Made by a program: the position numbers and the translations under genes
The notes under the pieces: generated by a model
Told to the model about the DNA's origin: nothing
What the model saw: the letters and a program-made list of their open reading frames with translations, nothing else
The model's database searches: none
Assembly (NCBI RefSeq): GCF_002286735.1
Contig: NZ_NRTA01000003.1
Coordinates: 1 to 64,000 of the forward strand
DNA length: 64,000 bases
Reading direction: 5' to 3'
Source of the DNA: Leptolyngbya sp. BC1307
GTDB taxonomy: Bacteria > Cyanobacteriota > Cyanobacteriia > Phormidesmidales > Phormidesmidaceae
Shown here: piece after piece, positions 27,363-35,408 of the stretch
Position numbering within the stretch: the stretch's first letter is position 1
How the letters are laid out: every line of letters starts with the position of its first letter

Positions 27363-27686
27363 CTAGGCATCTTGGCGGTACTGCTGAATGGCAGCTCTCG
27401 CTTGGGCAACTTCAGCCCTCAAATTATCGATAGTGGCCTGCAAGTCTTCAGCAGCAGTTGGAGCTCCGGCGGGCATGCCAGTCGTGTAGTCAGCGCCAGC
27501 AGCAGCCTTCTCTTGCTCGGCTCTGACCATCACCTCTTCTGTAAACTGACGCAGGTTTTCACGCTGCTCAGCATCGAACTTACCCAGCTGACTGAGGCCG
27601 TCGCTTACCAAATGCTCGGCTCTTTCACCCACAGCGGCGGCCAACGCCCGACCGACAAAAAAAGCTTGTAGCATTGGATTACTCAT
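27363..27686 (-). CDS. Small cyanobacterial protein, DUF6825-like, C-terminal coiled coil
   Basis: 107-aa soluble protein. The N-terminus (MLQAFFVGRALAAAVGERAE) is a mostly helical conserved segment; the C-terminal 40 residues (LQATIDNLRAEVAQARAAI) form a predicted coiled coil. I recall similar small proteins as a cyanobacteria-specific DUF6825 family; that label is from memory and the function is unknown. It is monocistronic, with its ATG at 27686 and the ABC1 kinase gene 149 bp downstream on the same strand. Confidence 0.7.
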   Translation of the reverse strand: MSNPMLQAFFVGRALAAAVGERAEHLVSDGLSQLGKFDAEQRENLRQFTEEVMVRAEQEKAAAGADYTTGMPAGAPTAAEDLQATIDNLRAEVAQARAAIQQYRQDA

Positions 27687-27785
27687 AAAAGTTTACGTAC
27701 TCACACTTCTGTAATTATAAACATCCCTCAGAGAATGTTCAGAAAGTTATATGAAATAGCAAGCCCGAGGGCTGATCCTGAGAAG

Positions 27786-27807
27786 TTTAGCAGTGGTTTA
27801 GCAGTGG
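27786..27807. repeat. Tandem duplication, 2 x 11 bp
   Basis: TTTAGCAGTGG occurs twice in a row (27786-27796 and 27797-27807), about 25 bp after the stop codon of the minus-strand gene at 27832. It belongs to the set of short tandem duplications near gene 3' ends. Confidence 0.9.
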
Positions 27808-27831
27808 TGTAGTCAAACGGCAGATGAACGG

Positions 27832-28503
27832 CTAATACTGACCGTTGTCTTCGTAGTATGCGCGATCGCCCGTACCGGGTTCTTCTACCCAAGGATAGTC
27901 CTCTTCGTAATTTTCTCCGCTGTAGCTGCTCTCAGGGTCAGCCGCATCAAGAGAGGGATCGTAATCAGCGCCAGCGGGATCGAGATCAGCCTCTGCGGGG
28001 GATTTTACAATTCCCAGATCAGGGCCTCGCTTTAGCGTCTCCCATGGATCGGCGGGCTGAGAGCTGTTTTGTCTATCTGCGAAGCTGTCAAATGTGGCGG
28101 TGTCAATCGATTCTAGATCGGCACCAGATGTCGAACTAGGCTGGTCGCTCGCTCCGTCTGCGAGCGGCGCTAATCGTTCGAAGGCAGGAAGTGGCAGCGC
28201 TTCTGGTGAGCGATCGCTATCTTCTGTCGCGGGCGCTTGAGCATCGGCAGTGTCTGAAGTGGATTCTGAAGTGGATCCAGACGGCGGCCAGCTAGAGAGC
28301 GTAGGAAAAGTCTGCAAAGGGCTGAGAAAACTGGCATTAGGCGAATGAGATAGCGAGAACCGAACAATCGCGCCGCCCCCCAGCCCAATTAGGCCCGCTA
28401 GCCCTGCTGTGATCAGCAATGACTCAGAGAGCGTGAGCTTCTGAGCTTTTGAGGCAGATGATGGCGACTTGCTGGCACCAGACTTGAAGGGCGATATAGA
28501 CAT
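27832..28503 (-). CDS. Hypothetical membrane-anchored acidic protein
   Basis: 223-aa protein I do not recognise. After a basic, Ser/Lys-rich start (residues 1-25) there is one hydrophobic helix (LLITAGLAGLIGLGGGAIV) and then about 170 residues rich in Ser, Pro, Asp and Glu. It ends YPWVEEPGTGDRAYYEDNG. The layout suggests a single-pass protein with a disordered, acidic outer or lumenal part. Within it a 12-bp duplication (28253-28276) encodes a repeated Ser-Thr-Ser-Asp-like stretch. It is probably real because codon use and length hold throughout, but the function is unknown. Confidence 0.55.
   Translation of the reverse strand: MSISPFKSGASKSPSSASKAQKLTLSESLLITAGLAGLIGLGGGAIVRFSLSHSPNASFLSPLQTFPTLSSWPPSGSTSESTSDTADAQAPATEDSDRSPEALPLPAFERLAPLADGASDQPSSTSGADLESIDTATFDSFADRQNSSQPADPWETLKRGPDLGIVKSPAEADLDPAGADYDPSLDAADPESSYSGENYEEDYPWVEEPGTGDRAYYEDNGQY
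28253..28276. repeat. In-frame tandem duplication, 2 x 12 bp
   Basis: TCTGAAGTGGAT occurs twice without a gap inside the low-complexity part of the gene at 27832-28503. It keeps the reading frame (four codons per unit). Confidence 0.88.
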
Positions 28504-28550
28504 AAGTTTAAGAAGTCATGTCAAGAGGTCATGGGGGCAGCGGGCCTGCA

Positions 28551-31307
28551 TCACCCTAAAGGATAGTGGTCTAAAACGTAGCATTCGGCAGCCCTGGCAG
28601 TCGTCAGCTCACCGTCTAGCATGGCGGCATGCGCAGCCGTCAAGATATCGCGAAATTGAGGCCCTGGTTTGTAGCCCAATCGCTTTAGCGTACCACCGTT
28701 AATCAGCGGCGGTACTGCTGAGAGCCGAACGATGTACTGCCAGATTTGCGGGCCGAGGGTGATGGGGTGGCGATCGCTCATCATCATCAGTTCTGGCCGC
28801 TCGTAGGGCTGCAGCAGTTGGTAGAGCTGGCTGGATCGATGCGCCTGCGGTAGTTGCTGGGCTAAGTCAGTTTCCCACTGGTGCAAATTTTTTAGCCGGT
28901 GCAGGCTGGGGCCACCTAAATCCAGGTTGGCGGCGGTGCGATCGCGTAGCGGCGGTGCGAGCTGAGCAATGATTAGCTCTAGCAGCATCAGCCAGCGGGG
29001 CGCTGTCACCTCAAACTTATCTAGCCACCGATCCATCCGGCGCAGCTGTCGCCAAAGGATGGGGGTCATCGCTAAACTGCTGTGCAAACAGACCAGCGCC
29101 CCCAGCGAGTCGATTTTTGTGAGGGCAGCTTCCCACTGCGAGGCGCTAAGTATGTACTTCAGCTCTGCTTTTAGGCGAGTTTGCAGAGCGGGCACTCTAT
29201 CGCCAGCGGCCTGTAGCCGCGCATAGACGCCGCTATCAATAGCGTAATCAATAAACTGTTCAGTTTGATGATCAAGCGTGAAGCCAAGCCTTACCGCAAA
29301 TCGCACCGCCCGAAAGATGCGCGTGGGATCTTCTACAAAGCTATTGGCATGAAGCACCCGCACATGGCGCTGTTGCAAATCTAGCCAACCCCCAAAAAAG
29401 TCGAGCAGTTGACCTGGCTGCGACCCATTTAAGCGCAGGGCCATGGCGTTGATGGTGAAATCGCGGCGATAGAGATCCTGACGAATCGTGCTGGCTTCGA
29501 CCTCGGGGTTAGCCGCAGGATAGGGATAAAATTCGGTGCGCGCGGTAGCAATATCAATTTCGACGGATGGCCCCATTGACGGTTCAGGCGACGGCCAGAT
29601 CAGTGACGCCGTTTGAAACTGCCCGTGGACTTGCACGGCGATTTGAGGGTAGCGCGATCGCATCGCTTCGGCCAACATCACCCCAGCCCCCGATTCAGCA
29701 CCATCGACTACCAGATCAATATCTGTCAGGGGATAGGGCTCTCCAGATAGGCTCAGCAGCAAATCGCGCACCGCACCGCCGACTAGATAGAGCGCCCAGC
29801 CTCTTTGGTCAGCGGCTTCGGCAATCAGCATTAAGGCGGGCCAAATCTCTGATAGACGACTTTGAAGCTGCTGATACAGGGTCTCAGCGGCAGGCGGCAA
29901 TCGCCCCCCGTTTGATGGGCTAAGCTGCGGCCTACCCTGCGTTTGATGCAGCTGCCGCAATAAATCAGTGCGGGTGACGATGCCGACTAGTTTTTCTCCT
30001 TCAAGCACCGGCAGGCGACCAATATCGTAGGTAATCATCAGGTCTTGAATCTCGGTGATCGAGGTTTCTGGAGCGATGCTTTTGACCTGTACACTCATGC
30101 AGCCTTTTACTGGCCCGTGCCCTAGCCCGTGACGCAGCGCCGTGTCAATGTCACGGCGGGAGATAATGCCGACCAGTGAGCCTTCGCCGGTCACGACACA
30201 GAGCCCCACATGGCCGTAGCGCAGCAAAATCCGCCGGGCTTCATCGACCGAGGTCGTCGGTAAAATGGTGCGCACAGGCGATGACATCAGTGAGTGAGCC
30301 GTGATCGGATGGGGAATTTGCGATCGCACTGCTGCCAGCGCCCGTTCAAAGCTTGCCTGAAGATCTTCTACATGCTCGCCCTTAAGCATAGTCGCCGCCG
30401 CCTGCGCATGACCGCCGCCGCCTGAGGCCGCGAAGATTGGACGCAAATCAACAGCGCTATCGGGCAGAAGAGGATTTGTGCGCGATCGCCCAATCATCAC
30501 CGCCTTAATCATCTGGTGAGCCCGGTACTGGGCATAAAACAGCAGCGTATCTAGACCCAGCAGCGACACCAACCGTCCGGCTAACCCCGACAGCCCCGGC
30601 ACGAACCCCTCTGTCTCTAGCTTCACCCACCCCAACTGATGCCCCCGCACCAGCTCAATTTCGACGGCTTCTAGTGCCGCCGTGAGCAGCTTTTGCAACT
30701 GAGGTGACAGCCCGGGGTCTTTATTCTCGGCAATCACCTGCTGATTGGCCCCTTGAGCCATGAGCCAGGCCAAAGCAGCCGCATCGCGGGCAGTGGACTG
30801 CTCAAAGGTAAGCGATCCGGTATCGCTGTGAATGCCCAGGGCCATTACCGTTGCTTCAAAAGGCGTGGGAGAAACCTGATGGCGTTGCAGCAGCTCTGTC
30901 ACCAGAGTAGTGGCTGCGCCGACCGCTTCTATATGGGCCTCGGCGGTTGGCAAATCGCTCTGCTGATCGCGATCTGGGCCATCTGTAGATGGATCTGCCG
31001 GGGCGTGGTGGTCATAGATGTAAATCGGCAGGTTGGTTTGCTCAGCCTGCTGTAGCCAGTCGCTGACCGGGGCAAAGCGATCGCGATCATGGGCATCGAC
31101 CAGGGTAAGCGATCGCACCTGGTCAAACGACACCGCCCGCCGCTCAATCAGCGCATATTCGTCTCGCCACAGCGCTAAAAACGCCTGCACCGTAGGGTCA
31201 GCGCCCCCTGTTAGGACAATGCGGCTGCCCGGGCGCAGGCAGCTGATCCCAACCGCCGCGCCCAGCGTATCAAAATCAGCCATCGTATGACACAAAACTA
31301 AATCCAT
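28551..31307 (-). CDS. DHH / CBS / tRNA nucleotidyltransferase (poly(A) polymerase family) fusion protein
   Basis: 918-aa fusion of three parts. Residues 1-310 are a DHH/DHHA1 phosphoesterase region (CHTMADFDTLGAAVG, IYDHH, then a Gly/His-rich GGGGHAQAAATML). Residues 325-445 hold a CBS pair (MSSPVRTILPT, VGIISRRDIDTAL, VGIVTRTDLLR). From about 490 on is a class II nucleotidyltransferase with YLVGGAVRDLLL, catalytic TDIDLVV near 524-530 and the RNA-binding helices RDFTINAMAL and DPTRIFRAVRFA. In lineages with split CCA addition this architecture is found in A-adding or CC-adding enzymes, so tRNA 3'-end maturation is likely. Which nucleotide it adds cannot be read here. Confidence 0.85.
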   Translation of the reverse strand: MDLVLCHTMADFDTLGAAVGISCLRPGSRIVLTGGADPTVQAFLALWRDEYALIERRAVSFDQVRSLTLVDAHDRDRFAPVSDWLQQAEQTNLPIYIYDHHAPADPSTDGPDRDQQSDLPTAEAHIEAVGAATTLVTELLQRHQVSPTPFEATVMALGIHSDTGSLTFEQSTARDAAALAWLMAQGANQQVIAENKDPGLSPQLQKLLTAALEAVEIELVRGHQLGWVKLETEGFVPGLSGLAGRLVSLLGLDTLLFYAQYRAHQMIKAVMIGRSRTNPLLPDSAVDLRPIFAASGGGGHAQAAATMLKGEHVEDLQASFERALAAVRSQIPHPITAHSLMSSPVRTILPTTSVDEARRILLRYGHVGLCVVTGEGSLVGIISRRDIDTALRHGLGHGPVKGCMSVQVKSIAPETSITEIQDLMITYDIGRLPVLEGEKLVGIVTRTDLLRQLHQTQGRPQLSPSNGGRLPPAAETLYQQLQSRLSEIWPALMLIAEAADQRGWALYLVGGAVRDLLLSLSGEPYPLTDIDLVVDGAESGAGVMLAEAMRSRYPQIAVQVHGQFQTASLIWPSPEPSMGPSVEIDIATARTEFYPYPAANPEVEASTIRQDLYRRDFTINAMALRLNGSQPGQLLDFFGGWLDLQQRHVRVLHANSFVEDPTRIFRAVRFAVRLGFTLDHQTEQFIDYAIDSGVYARLQAAGDRVPALQTRLKAELKYILSASQWEAALTKIDSLGALVCLHSSLAMTPILWRQLRRMDRWLDKFEVTAPRWLMLLELIIAQLAPPLRDRTAANLDLGGPSLHRLKNLHQWETDLAQQLPQAHRSSQLYQLLQPYERPELMMMSDRHPITLGPQIWQYIVRLSAVPPLINGGTLKRLGYKPGPQFRDILTAAHAAMLDGELTTARAAECYVLDHYPLG

Positions 31308-31490
31308 AGCAGCATTTTTAAAGATAAAACTCCTTTGGCAAGGGGCCTGATTTTTGATAGTTTACCTATATAGGAATCATCAGCTATTGTCCCTTAGTGA
31401 TGCTGGCTTCAGACCAGTCCCCGACGGATCTAGTGCTCAATAGCGGTTGACCTCACTCCGATTAAATAGTGTTTTGAGAGTACGAAGATC

Positions 31491-31679
31491 ATGTCTATTA
31501 TTTTTCAGCTAGCTCTGTTTGTTTTAGTGCTGTGGTCTTTTGTCATGATCATAGGCGTACCGGTAGCCTATGCTTCGCCTAGCAACTGGGACCAGTCCAA
31601 ACGGTTGATCTTCCTGGGCTCTATTGTATGGGGTGCGTTAGTTGTCCTGGTGGGTGGTCTAAACTATCTGGTGGTTTAG
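31491..31679 (+). CDS. psbZ: Photosystem II protein PsbZ (Ycf9)
   Basis: 62-aa thylakoid protein with two membrane helices that stabilises the PSII-antenna interface and is needed for PSII supercomplexes. The sequence [20 protein letters not shown] and the middle [14 protein letters not shown] are diagnostic. It is followed 79 bp later by ribH. The same neighbour pair is present in Synechocystis. Expression is expected to be high, but I could not define its promoter in the 180-bp upstream region. Confidence 0.97.
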   Translation: MSIIFQLALFVLVLWSFVMIIGVPVAYASPSNWDQSKRLIFLGSIVWGALVVLVGGLNYLVV

Positions 31680-31758
31680 CCAATTAGTTTGGCCGTCAGT
31701 TCGGCAGGTTTGATAAGATCGAGCCCTCCGTTTGTTTTTCACTATCTATTGAATCGCT

Positions 31759-32316
31759 ATGGCAGTTTTTGAAGGCAATTTCACTCAGACCAGCGCCATG
31801 AAGTTTGCCTTCGTGATTGGCCGGTTTAATGATTTGGTCACGACCAAGCTATTGACCGGTGCCCAAGATTGTCTCAAGCGTCACGGCATAGAGGTCGATC
31901 CTGAGGGCACCCAAGTAGACTACGCCTGGGTGCCCGGCAGCTTTGAAGTCTCCATGGTGGCCAGACAGCTCGCCCTGAGCGGTCGCTATAGCGCCATTAT
32001 CTGTTTGGGGGCGGTGATTCGCGGTCAGACGCCTCATTTTGACTATGTTGCCGCCGAAGTTGCTAAAGGCATTGCGGCTACCAGCTTTCAAACTGGTGTG
32101 CCGGTCGTCTTTGGCGTCCTCACCACCGATTCTATGCAGCAGGCGCTAGAGCGAGCCGGCATTAAGAGCAACCTGGGCTGGAACTACGCCATGAGTGCGC
32201 TGGAGATGGCCAGTCTGATGCCTCAACTGCGCAGCGGTGAACCGACATCTTCTACAAATGGGATTGCCGGTAGCCAGTCGCCAGCGCTGCCAGTGTCGGC
32301 AGAGACAGCTAGCTAG
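31759..32316 (+). CDS. ribH: 6,7-dimethyl-8-ribityllumazine synthase
   Basis: RibH condenses the pyrimidine intermediate with dihydroxybutanone phosphate in riboflavin synthesis and assembles as a capsid. [23 protein letters not shown] and [16 protein letters not shown] are the conserved segments; the catalytic His lies in GQTPHFD. The 185-aa length is slightly long because of a Ser/Ala-rich C-terminal tail of about 30 residues. No FMN riboswitch is visible upstream. Organisation psbZ-ribH-tRNA-Gly. Confidence 0.96.
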   Translation: MAVFEGNFTQTSAMKFAFVIGRFNDLVTTKLLTGAQDCLKRHGIEVDPEGTQVDYAWVPGSFEVSMVARQLALSGRYSAIICLGAVIRGQTPHFDYVAAEVAKGIAATSFQTGVPVVFGVLTTDSMQQALERAGIKSNLGWNYAMSALEMASLMPQLRSGEPTSSTNGIAGSQSPALPVSAETAS

Positions 32317-32335
32317 CAAATGAGCTAAAAAGGAG

Positions 32336-32369
32336 TTGACAAACGCTCCCCGATTTGGGAATCTAGTAT
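32336..32369 (+). promoter_or_regulatory. Putative tRNA-Gly promoter
   Basis: A consensus TTGACA at 32336-32341 lies 45 bp upstream of the tRNA. Possible -10 boxes are GAATCT at 32359-32364 (17-base spacer, weak) or TAGTAT at 32364-32369 (22-base spacer). The -35 match is strong, but the -10 choice is unsettled. Confidence 0.5.
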
Positions 32370-32385
32370 AAGTCTGCAATCACAT

Positions 32386-32456
32386 GCGGGTGTAGCTCAG
32401 TGGTAGAGCGCAACCTTGCCAAGGTTGATGTCGAGAGTTCGAATCTCTTCACCCGC
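32386..32456 (+). tRNA. tRNA-Gly (anticodon GCC)
   Basis: A 71-base cloverleaf with acceptor stem GCGGGTG pairing with CACCCGC, D arm AGCTCAGTGGTAGAGC, anticodon stem CAACC/GGTTG around loop TTGCCAA (anticodon GCC) and T arm with GTTCGAATC. The 3' CCA is not encoded. It lies 69 bp after ribH. No integrase gene or duplicated 3' end indicates use as an attachment site. Confidence 0.97.
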
Positions 32457-32725
32457 TTATTAAATAAATAGCTGTTCTTGTAGGTGATACATCTCCAAAA
32501 GCGGTCTTTTTACGAGTAGCAGATTAAGATAGGACTAGGGCTACCCATCTGTAATCTTGAACGCTGATGTCTCTGACATGAGCGTTTAGTTTTTTAAAAC
32601 TATTCCCTTTAAACTATAGATATTTAGAGAAGGCGCAGTATGTATCGTTGGGGAGCCTGACGAACCGACTGAATTGCGCTACCTTTTCCTATACATAGCC
32701 CGTCGTTCATCTGGTAGGACTGCCA

Positions 32726-33127
32726 GTGCAACCCAAAGAGAACCAGACTTTAGATCTCAATAAAACTTATCCTTGCCCCTCTTGTCGCCAGGGCTCTCTA
32801 GTTCCAATTACGTTGACGGAAGCTTGGGGCTGCGACCACTGCGAGCAAATCTTTGAGCTGCGAGAGGATCCGAACACGATTGGCAAGCTATCGACGCCCT
32901 ATCATCGTCAGCGCACTTGGCGGTGGAACGGCAAGCATTGGGTGATAGGTAGCAAGCTGGCAAAGCCTACCACCGTTGATTTTATGGTGGCGATCGCCTT
33001 TCTTGTTTGCCTGTTTTGGCTGGGGCTAATGCTGCCAGCGCTAACCGGCCTTTCGGTGCCAATTGGGATTGCGGCTTTAATCCTGCTAGCTTTGGTAGTA
33101 ATGTTTTGGGTGGTGTTGCGACGCTAG
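32726..33127 (+). CDS. Zinc-ribbon membrane protein of unknown function
   Basis: 133-aa protein from GTG 32726. The N-terminus carries a zinc ribbon, CPSC near residue 17 and CDHC near 38. It is followed by a soluble segment (TWRWNGKHWVIGSKL) and two hydrophobic helices (FMVAIAFLVCLFWLGLML and SVPIGIAALILLALVVMF) ending in RR. I know no function. It ends three bases before the ATG of the ProA-like gene, so the two are probably co-transcribed. Confidence 0.7.
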   Translation: MQPKENQTLDLNKTYPCPSCRQGSLVPITLTEAWGCDHCEQIFELREDPNTIGKLSTPYHRQRTWRWNGKHWVIGSKLAKPTTVDFMVAIAFLVCLFWLGLMLPALTGLSVPIGIAALILLALVVMFWVVLRR

Positions 33128-33130
33128 CTC

Positions 33131-34345
33131 ATGGCTTTATCTTCGTTCGATCTCACAACGGCGCTGGCGGCAGTTCGGCAGGCAGCCGATCAGCTAGATG
33201 GCGATAAATGCTCTCAGGCATTAGCGGCGATGGGTAAGGCCATTGCCCGAGACCAGGACGATATCTTAGAGGCCAACACACTAGATTTAGAAATCAGCCG
33301 CGATATGGCTGTGCCTGACCTGGTAGTAGACTGGCTCAAGCTCACGCCAGAACGGGTGCAGACTGCTGCTAGCATCTTTCAGCGGCTGGCGGCGATGGGT
33401 ACAGACCTGCCTACCAAAAATGGTTTTGGTAACGCTAGCGGCTGCGAACAAACCCGGCCTTTGGGCATTGTGGGTTTTATCTACGAAGCGTTTCCCGACT
33501 TGGGCGCGATCGCCACAGCGCTGTGTATTCGCACGGGCAATGCCATCGTTCTTAAGGGCAGCAGCGAAGCTAGCCGCACCAACCAGGCCATTGCCAGCAT
33601 TTTACAGAGCACGCTAAAAGAAGTCGGCTTGAGCGCACCGCTGATCTTACCGATTGAGCCGACCGCCGTGTCGCGACTGGATCTGGCCCAGTGCGCTGAT
33701 ATTGATGTGATTATCGCTCACGGGCGACCCAGTCTGGTAGCGCAGACTGTCCAGCAGGCGAGCATTCCGGTGATTCCCTCACGCATGGGGAACTGCTACC
33801 TGTACTGGTCAGCTAGCGGTGACCTTGACCAGGTTTATCAAATGATTGTAGAGAGCCACACCGGCACACCCGATGCGGTCAATCGGATTGAGAAAGTGCT
33901 GCTGCACGAGTCGCACAGCGAAAACGCCATTACCCGGCTGTGGAACCAGCTCCAGGAAAAGGGGTTTGAAGTGAGGGCGGACGGGGCGATCGCCCGCAAC
34001 TACAGTTTGGAAGCCGCCAGTTCTTCAGACTGGAATACCGCCTATCTCAGGCGCACGGTTGCCTTTCGTCAGGTGGCAGACGGCGCGGCGGCCATCCAGT
34101 GGATCAACGCCCATAGCAGCGGCCATGCTGACAGCATCGTCACCGCCGACTACGCAGACAGCCGTCAGTTCACAGCCGGCTGTCGCAGCGCCTCGCTGTA
34201 TATCAATGCCTCACCTCAGTTTGTACGGAACCCAAAGCAGCCGGGTGAAATTGCGTTAGGTATGTCGAACTATAAGGGGACTACCGGTGGGCTAATCGGT
34301 CTGGACACGTTGCGATCGCACCAGCGCATTTCCCACGGGTGCTAG
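33131..34345 (+). CDS. Glutamate-5-semialdehyde dehydrogenase-like protein lacking the catalytic cysteine
   Basis: 404-aa ALDH-superfamily protein that aligns through its length with ProA (gamma-glutamyl phosphate reductase). Matching parts include RPLGIVGFIYEAFPD, IVLKGSSEASRTN and IPVIPSRMGNCYLYW, then IALGMSNYKGTTGGLIGLD. In authentic ProA the nucleophile lies in RPSVCNA-type sequence. Here the same place reads GTPDAVNRIE, with Val250 (GTC at 33878-33880) instead of Cys, and no Cys occurs nearby. It may be an inactive or regulatory paralogue or use another chemistry, so I do not assign proA. The gene follows a zinc-ribbon membrane protein by three bases. Confidence 0.78.
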   Translation: MALSSFDLTTALAAVRQAADQLDGDKCSQALAAMGKAIARDQDDILEANTLDLEISRDMAVPDLVVDWLKLTPERVQTAASIFQRLAAMGTDLPTKNGFGNASGCEQTRPLGIVGFIYEAFPDLGAIATALCIRTGNAIVLKGSSEASRTNQAIASILQSTLKEVGLSAPLILPIEPTAVSRLDLAQCADIDVIIAHGRPSLVAQTVQQASIPVIPSRMGNCYLYWSASGDLDQVYQMIVESHTGTPDAVNRIEKVLLHESHSENAITRLWNQLQEKGFEVRADGAIARNYSLEAASSSDWNTAYLRRTVAFRQVADGAAAIQWINAHSSGHADSIVTADYADSRQFTAGCRSASLYINASPQFVRNPKQPGEIALGMSNYKGTTGGLIGLDTLRSHQRISHGC

Positions 34346-34374
34346 CGGCCCATTCTACGAGTATTACAAACGCC

Positions 34375-34403
34375 AAAAAGCCCCGCCACAAGAAGGGCAG
34401 GGC
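34375..34403 (-). terminator. Rho-independent terminator of the desaturase gene
   Basis: Minus-strand GCCCTGCC pairs with GGCGGGGC (one T.G wobble) across an eight-base loop and runs into TTTTT. It starts about 30 bp past the desaturase stop codon at 34434. Confidence 0.75.
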
Positions 34404-34433
34404 CATTGACATAATCGCTATTTGAAGGCCGAA

Positions 34434-35249
34434 CTAGGGTTTTGCCAGCTTTACCTTATCGGCCAAACCGACAGCCTGTAGCGTCCGGATAATCATCCAG
34501 GTGACATCAATCTCCCACCACCGCAAGCCGTGGCGAGCAGAGTACTGATAGGTGTGATGGTTGTTATGCCAGCCTTCGCCAAAGGTACAGAGCGCTACCC
34601 ACCAGCAGTTAGTCGAGCGATCGCCCGACTCATAAGTGCGGTAGCCAAACTTGTGAGTGGCACTGTTGACAAACCAGGTGAAGTGATAAACCACCACCAG
34701 GCGGGCAAAAATGCCCCACACCACAAATGACCAGCCGCCCAGCGCATAGAGCAGCGCGCCCAAGGCAATCTGCAGCACCAAAAAGTACTTATCGACTAAA
34801 AGATAGACCGGATCGCTGTTGATATCTTGAGTGAACCGGCGAATCTTATCTGTCTTAGAGGGCACCTCATGTAGTAGCCAGCCCATATGACTCCACCAAA
34901 AGCCTCGGCCTGAATTATGGTGGTCTTCTTCCTGGTCAGAAAAGGCGTGATGATGGCGATGCAAGCCAACCCACTCAATCGCACCGCTCTGACAGGAGAG
35001 GGAGCCGCATAGCAGAAAAAAGTACTCCAGCCACCGAGGTACCCGAAAGCTGCGGTGGGAGATCAGCCTGTGCCATCCCAGGGTAATCCCTAAGCAGCCT
35101 GTAATCCAGTAAAGTAGGAAGGCTACACCCACCGCGCTCCAGCTAAAGTTTGCCGGTACCAGCGCGAACAATGCCCCAATGTGAATGGCCACCATAAAGA
35201 GGATGTTTGTCCAGTTGAGGGAGCGGTCAATTGATTTTGCAATAGTCAT
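34434..35249 (-). CDS. desC: Acyl-lipid/acyl-CoA desaturase (delta-9, DesC-like)
   Basis: 271-aa integral-membrane di-iron desaturase that introduces a double bond, normally delta-9, into membrane fatty acids and is used in cold acclimation. The three histidine boxes are present: HRLISH (about residues 58-63), HRHHH (about 95-99) and HNNHH (about 227-231), and EWVGLHRHHHAFSDQEEDHH supports the DesC group. Four hydrophobic helices surround them. The position of insertion is inferred from the family. The gene is monocistronic, with a terminator, and diverges from the PLP-lyase gene at 35409. Confidence 0.9.
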   Translation of the reverse strand: MTIAKSIDRSLNWTNILFMVAIHIGALFALVPANFSWSAVGVAFLLYWITGCLGITLGWHRLISHRSFRVPRWLEYFFLLCGSLSCQSGAIEWVGLHRHHHAFSDQEEDHHNSGRGFWWSHMGWLLHEVPSKTDKIRRFTQDINSDPVYLLVDKYFLVLQIALGALLYALGGWSFVVWGIFARLVVVYHFTWFVNSATHKFGYRTYESGDRSTNCWWVALCTFGEGWHNNHHTYQYSARHGLRWWEIDVTWMIIRTLQAVGLADKVKLAKP

Positions 35250-35408
35250 AATTTAAAGTCTCAGCGCAAAACGTCAGGGCTTATTCAGGTCTATTTACTC
35301 AGGTCTATATAGAGATCTTAGCGGTCACTGACACCTTCTAAACTGTATAGATAGGTCAATTTGACGGCAACTGATCGCACTCTCTAGCCACCTGTTGGCA
35401 TAAAACAT

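Noticed and set aside
32386-32456. tRNA-Gly as an integration site
   Set aside because: No integrase and no repeated 3' end in the flanks.
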